Part shown: positions 61,613 to 64,000 of the stretch, one piece after another
How positions within the stretch are numbered: position 1 is the stretch's first letter
Layout of the letters: every line of letters starts with the position of its first letter
Assembly (NCBI RefSeq): GCF_045679555.1
Contig: NC_092092.1
Span: 12,152,690 to 12,216,689, forward strand
Length of the DNA stretch: 64,000 nt
Source of the DNA: Salvelinus alpinus
Taxonomy: Eukaryota > Chordata > Actinopteri > Salmoniformes > Salmonidae
Direction of reading: 5' to 3'
Notes under the pieces: generated by a model
Told to the model about the DNA's origin: nothing
Seen by the model: only the letters and a program-made list of their open reading frames with translations
The model's database searches: none
Program-made: the position numbers and the translations under genes

Positions 61613-62328
61613 AAAAATATCTTAACGCTCATGCAATGGCCATTAGCCAAAATTAGTATGAATAAAGCAATTTTAAATAGTCTGAGAGTGCTTTGAAATT
61701 AAGTTTTCGCCCTAATGCTTTTTAATTATTCACATACCAGCATTTCGCGTGTTCAAGTAGGCTATCCATCCCCATTTTCAAAGAACACCCCTCGTCTGAT
61801 TACCAAAGCCACACTCCTCCAAACTATTCAGTCCTACTATAATGACATAACGGCAGATTTTTTGGGAGAATCAGCCTGCAACATAGGCAACGATACAATT
61901 GACAGGAGCCTAGTATTTTTGTATAGTCATCAGAATGTTGTGTGTAAAGACGTTTAGACCACGTGTACACAGTGCCATGCAACGAGAAGCCATGTATGAT
62001 CTCATGCTTCTGACCCGATCCTATTTAGAAACATTGTTTTTGGTTTAACGCATAAAATAGCGTAAAACACACAACTTGAAGCCACCACATATTTAGCCAT
62101 GGAGCACGTTCTGATTGGCCGGTGAGGGGCCAAACCTCGACACACCAACAACATGTTTGTTCATCAAAACCCAGCTCTTTCGCACCACAGCCAGCTACTG
62201 CGCCAATAATTCCAGTAGTGAAAATACTAAAAATATGACATCCCGAACCCATAAAGCCACTGCCAGCACAAAGACTTACCATTGTGTTAGCCTTGTTAAA
62301 AGAGAGCCCTTAGTCTTTATTCATGATA
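61613..62328. other. No gene seen
   Basis: Unique-looking sequence; the frames at 61715-61957 and 62025-62363 have no domain support. Confidence 0.4.
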
Positions 62329-62816
62329 TACACCGAGTGTACAAAACATTTATGACAGACTGACCAGGTGAAAGCTATGATCCTTTATTGATGTCACTTG
62401 TTAAATCCACTTCAAATCAGTATAGATGAAGGGGAGGAGACAGGTTAAAGAAGGATTTTTAAGCCTTGAGACATGGATTGTGTATGTGTGCTATCCAGAG
62501 GGTGAATGAGCAAGACACAAAAATATTTAAGTGCCTTTGATAGTTCTTGAGTGTGTCAAGAACTGCAATGCTGATGGGTTTTTCATGCTCAACAGTTTCC
62601 TGTGTTTTATCAAGAATGGTCCACCATCCAAAGGACATTCAGGCAACTTGACACAACTGTGGGAAACATTGGAGTCAACATGGGCCAGAATCCCTGTGGA
62701 ATGCTTTTGACACCTTGTAGAGCCCATGCCCCGACAAATTAACCACTTTCTGAGGGCAAAAGGGGGCAAAACTTAATATTAGGAAGGTGTTCCTAATGTT
62801 TTGTACACTCAGTATA
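62329..62816 (+). mobile_element. Deleted Tc1 element
   Basis: The inverted ends TACACCGAGTGTACAAAACA and TGTTTTGTACACTCAGTATA match with few differences. Inside, the plus strand keeps pieces of the transposase coding region in diverged form ([13 protein letters not shown] near 62560). About two thirds of a complete element is missing. Confidence 0.85.
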
Positions 62817-63243
62817 TTGAACCATATTCCATTAATATTTTAGAACAAATATGGTAGAAAGTAATCTGTATATTTCTTACAATACAAACAGATTGCACAG
62901 ATGAACAGTCAAATGCACAAATGGTCATCTATAAAAATCACAATATGAACATACAAATACACCTTGTTAGTGAACTAGAATGTAACCCTTCCCTACACCA
63001 TGTTCAAGGGTGTAAATGGGAGAACCCTGTCACGCCCAACTACTATTTCTCAAAAGAATGAGAACATTCATGCTACAACATAGCGTCTGTGTTGGATTGT
63101 AGTACCCATTACAGCCACCAGGACGACTATTGTTACTTTCGCTTTATATTTCATACATCTATCCATGAGAAACAAAGGCTGCACTTGATCTGTAAAGATG
63201 CTCAAAGGCATGGTCGTCACAATACTCAGGTGCATATTAGATT
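62817..63243. other. No gene seen
   Basis: Unique-looking sequence. Confidence 0.35.
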
Positions 63244-63498
63244 TACAGATGTTGGATCTTCATTTGACCAATATTGTCAGAGCAAATATAATCCTGCAGC
63301 AACAGGATTTGAACTTTTAGTGTTGCTTGTTCTGTGGTTAGACTATTAGCTGGCCAAAATTAGGCTTCATGAAGTGCAATACTGTTAATATAACTGTGTT
63401 ATAAGTGCAGATTTTGTGAATTTATGTCCATCATGAAGGTCATTTGCAGGGAAATTCTCAGCAACAAAAGAGGGATCAAATTAAGACCTATACCTGTA
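63244..63498. mobile_element. MITE (AGGATCTTAATTTGA family)
   Basis: The ends TACAGATGTTGGATCTTCAT and ATTAAGACCTATACCTGTA are inverted copies. The interior has TCCTGCAGCAACAGGA, typical of this family. A shorter member is at 30382-30492. Confidence 0.8.
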
Positions 63499-64000
63499 GG
63501 TTATGCTCAAATGTATAGACTCTTACACTCACACATGGCAGTCAAATCGTACATTATTGTAGGGAATGGATTGATTCTAAAGAAGGCTGCAGCTACCAAA
63601 GGGGTTTTTGCTTTTCTTTGTCCTCTGTTTGTTGGGTCGCAAGCTGATGACTTCTCGGCCGTTGCTGGAGTTCTGACTAGATAAGTTACTACTTGTGGTG
63701 TTGAAAACTCCTGTTAGGGTAGAGATGTTAAGATGTGTTACAACGTTAATGACTCATTGCTGACACAAAACATTTACAAGAGCACTCTTATGAAATCCCT
63801 TGGATTTCTAAGCACGTGTTCTGAAAGCTAAGAAATTGAGAATCATAATGAATACCGCTTTGATGTCATTCAAGCAAACCACACACCCGAGTCCAAATAT
63901 GCACTTTACATTTCTATATAAAACACATCGTTTTTACTGATGCACAGACATTTAGGCCTTCAAGTTGAAGCCAACTACAACAATTTGGACTGCAAACACA
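63499..64000. other. No gene seen at right edge
   Basis: The frame at 63424-63684 overlaps the MITE and is not supported as coding. Confidence 0.35.

Noticed and set aside
54000-64000. RAB23, expected next by human gene order
   Set aside because: No frame resembling RAB23, including its last exon, was recognised on the minus strand.

Overview
The window is vertebrate nuclear DNA and almost certainly comes from a salmonid fish (salmon, trout or char). Three conserved vertebrate genes with canonical splice sites sit among repeats typical of salmonids: Tc1/mariner elements including one of the Sleeping Beauty type, tRNA-derived HpaI- and SmaI-like SINEs, a 5S-rRNA-derived SINE, hAT elements and a LINE whose reading frame carries a 2A peptide. 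Gene order (DST, ZNF451, BAG2) is that of human 6p12. The species cannot be named from this sequence.

Layout. 1-29.8 kb has no exon I can support and is probably intron of dystonin (DST, minus strand). It holds a truncated Tc1, a 3.9-kb array of TTAGGG-like 42-bp units, a 1.1-kb array of 37-bp units, a small MITE, a second Tc1, and a nest of elements at 12.1-21.4 kb (a LINE containing a Tc1; beside it a Tc1 containing a hAT, which contains a SINE and a LINE tail). Three more hAT-type elements follow at 23.4-27.5 kb.

29.8-39.2 kb holds two alternative 5' ends of DST on the minus strand. One is a cytosolic a1-type first exon. The other is a four-exon a2-type leader starting with a transmembrane anchor. 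Both end in phase 1, so both can join the same downstream actin-binding exon, which lies beyond the left edge. About 0.7 kb of promoter DNA separates the DST a2 start from the ZNF451 first exon on the plus strand.

40-51.4 kb is ZNF451, a SUMO2/3 ligase. I could place thirteen exons with an open frame throughout (879 codons). It keeps the SIM-PLRP-SIM catalytic module and about a dozen C2H2 fingers. It ends in three short exons, each encoding a ubiquitin-interacting-type helix, in place of the PIN-like region of the human protein. 51.8-53.9 kb is BAG2 (209 aa, three exons), with a three-unit heat-shock element about 190 bp upstream. An Hsp70 nucleotide-exchange/CHIP-inhibiting co-chaperone and a SUMO ligase with ubiquitin-binding helices both belong to protein quality control, but the neighbourhood is ancestral synteny and not an operon.

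54-64 kb is intergenic: a Sleeping Beauty-type Tc1, SINEs, deleted Tc1 copies and MITEs. RAB23, the next gene in human, was not seen.

Main points for a second look: the LINE leader with a signal-like segment and a 2A motif; the triple UIM tail and a GC-AG intron in ZNF451; the heat-shock element of BAG2; a perfect 73-bp foldback in a BAG2 intron; paired foldbacks in a DST intron; and higher-order structure in both tandem arrays.
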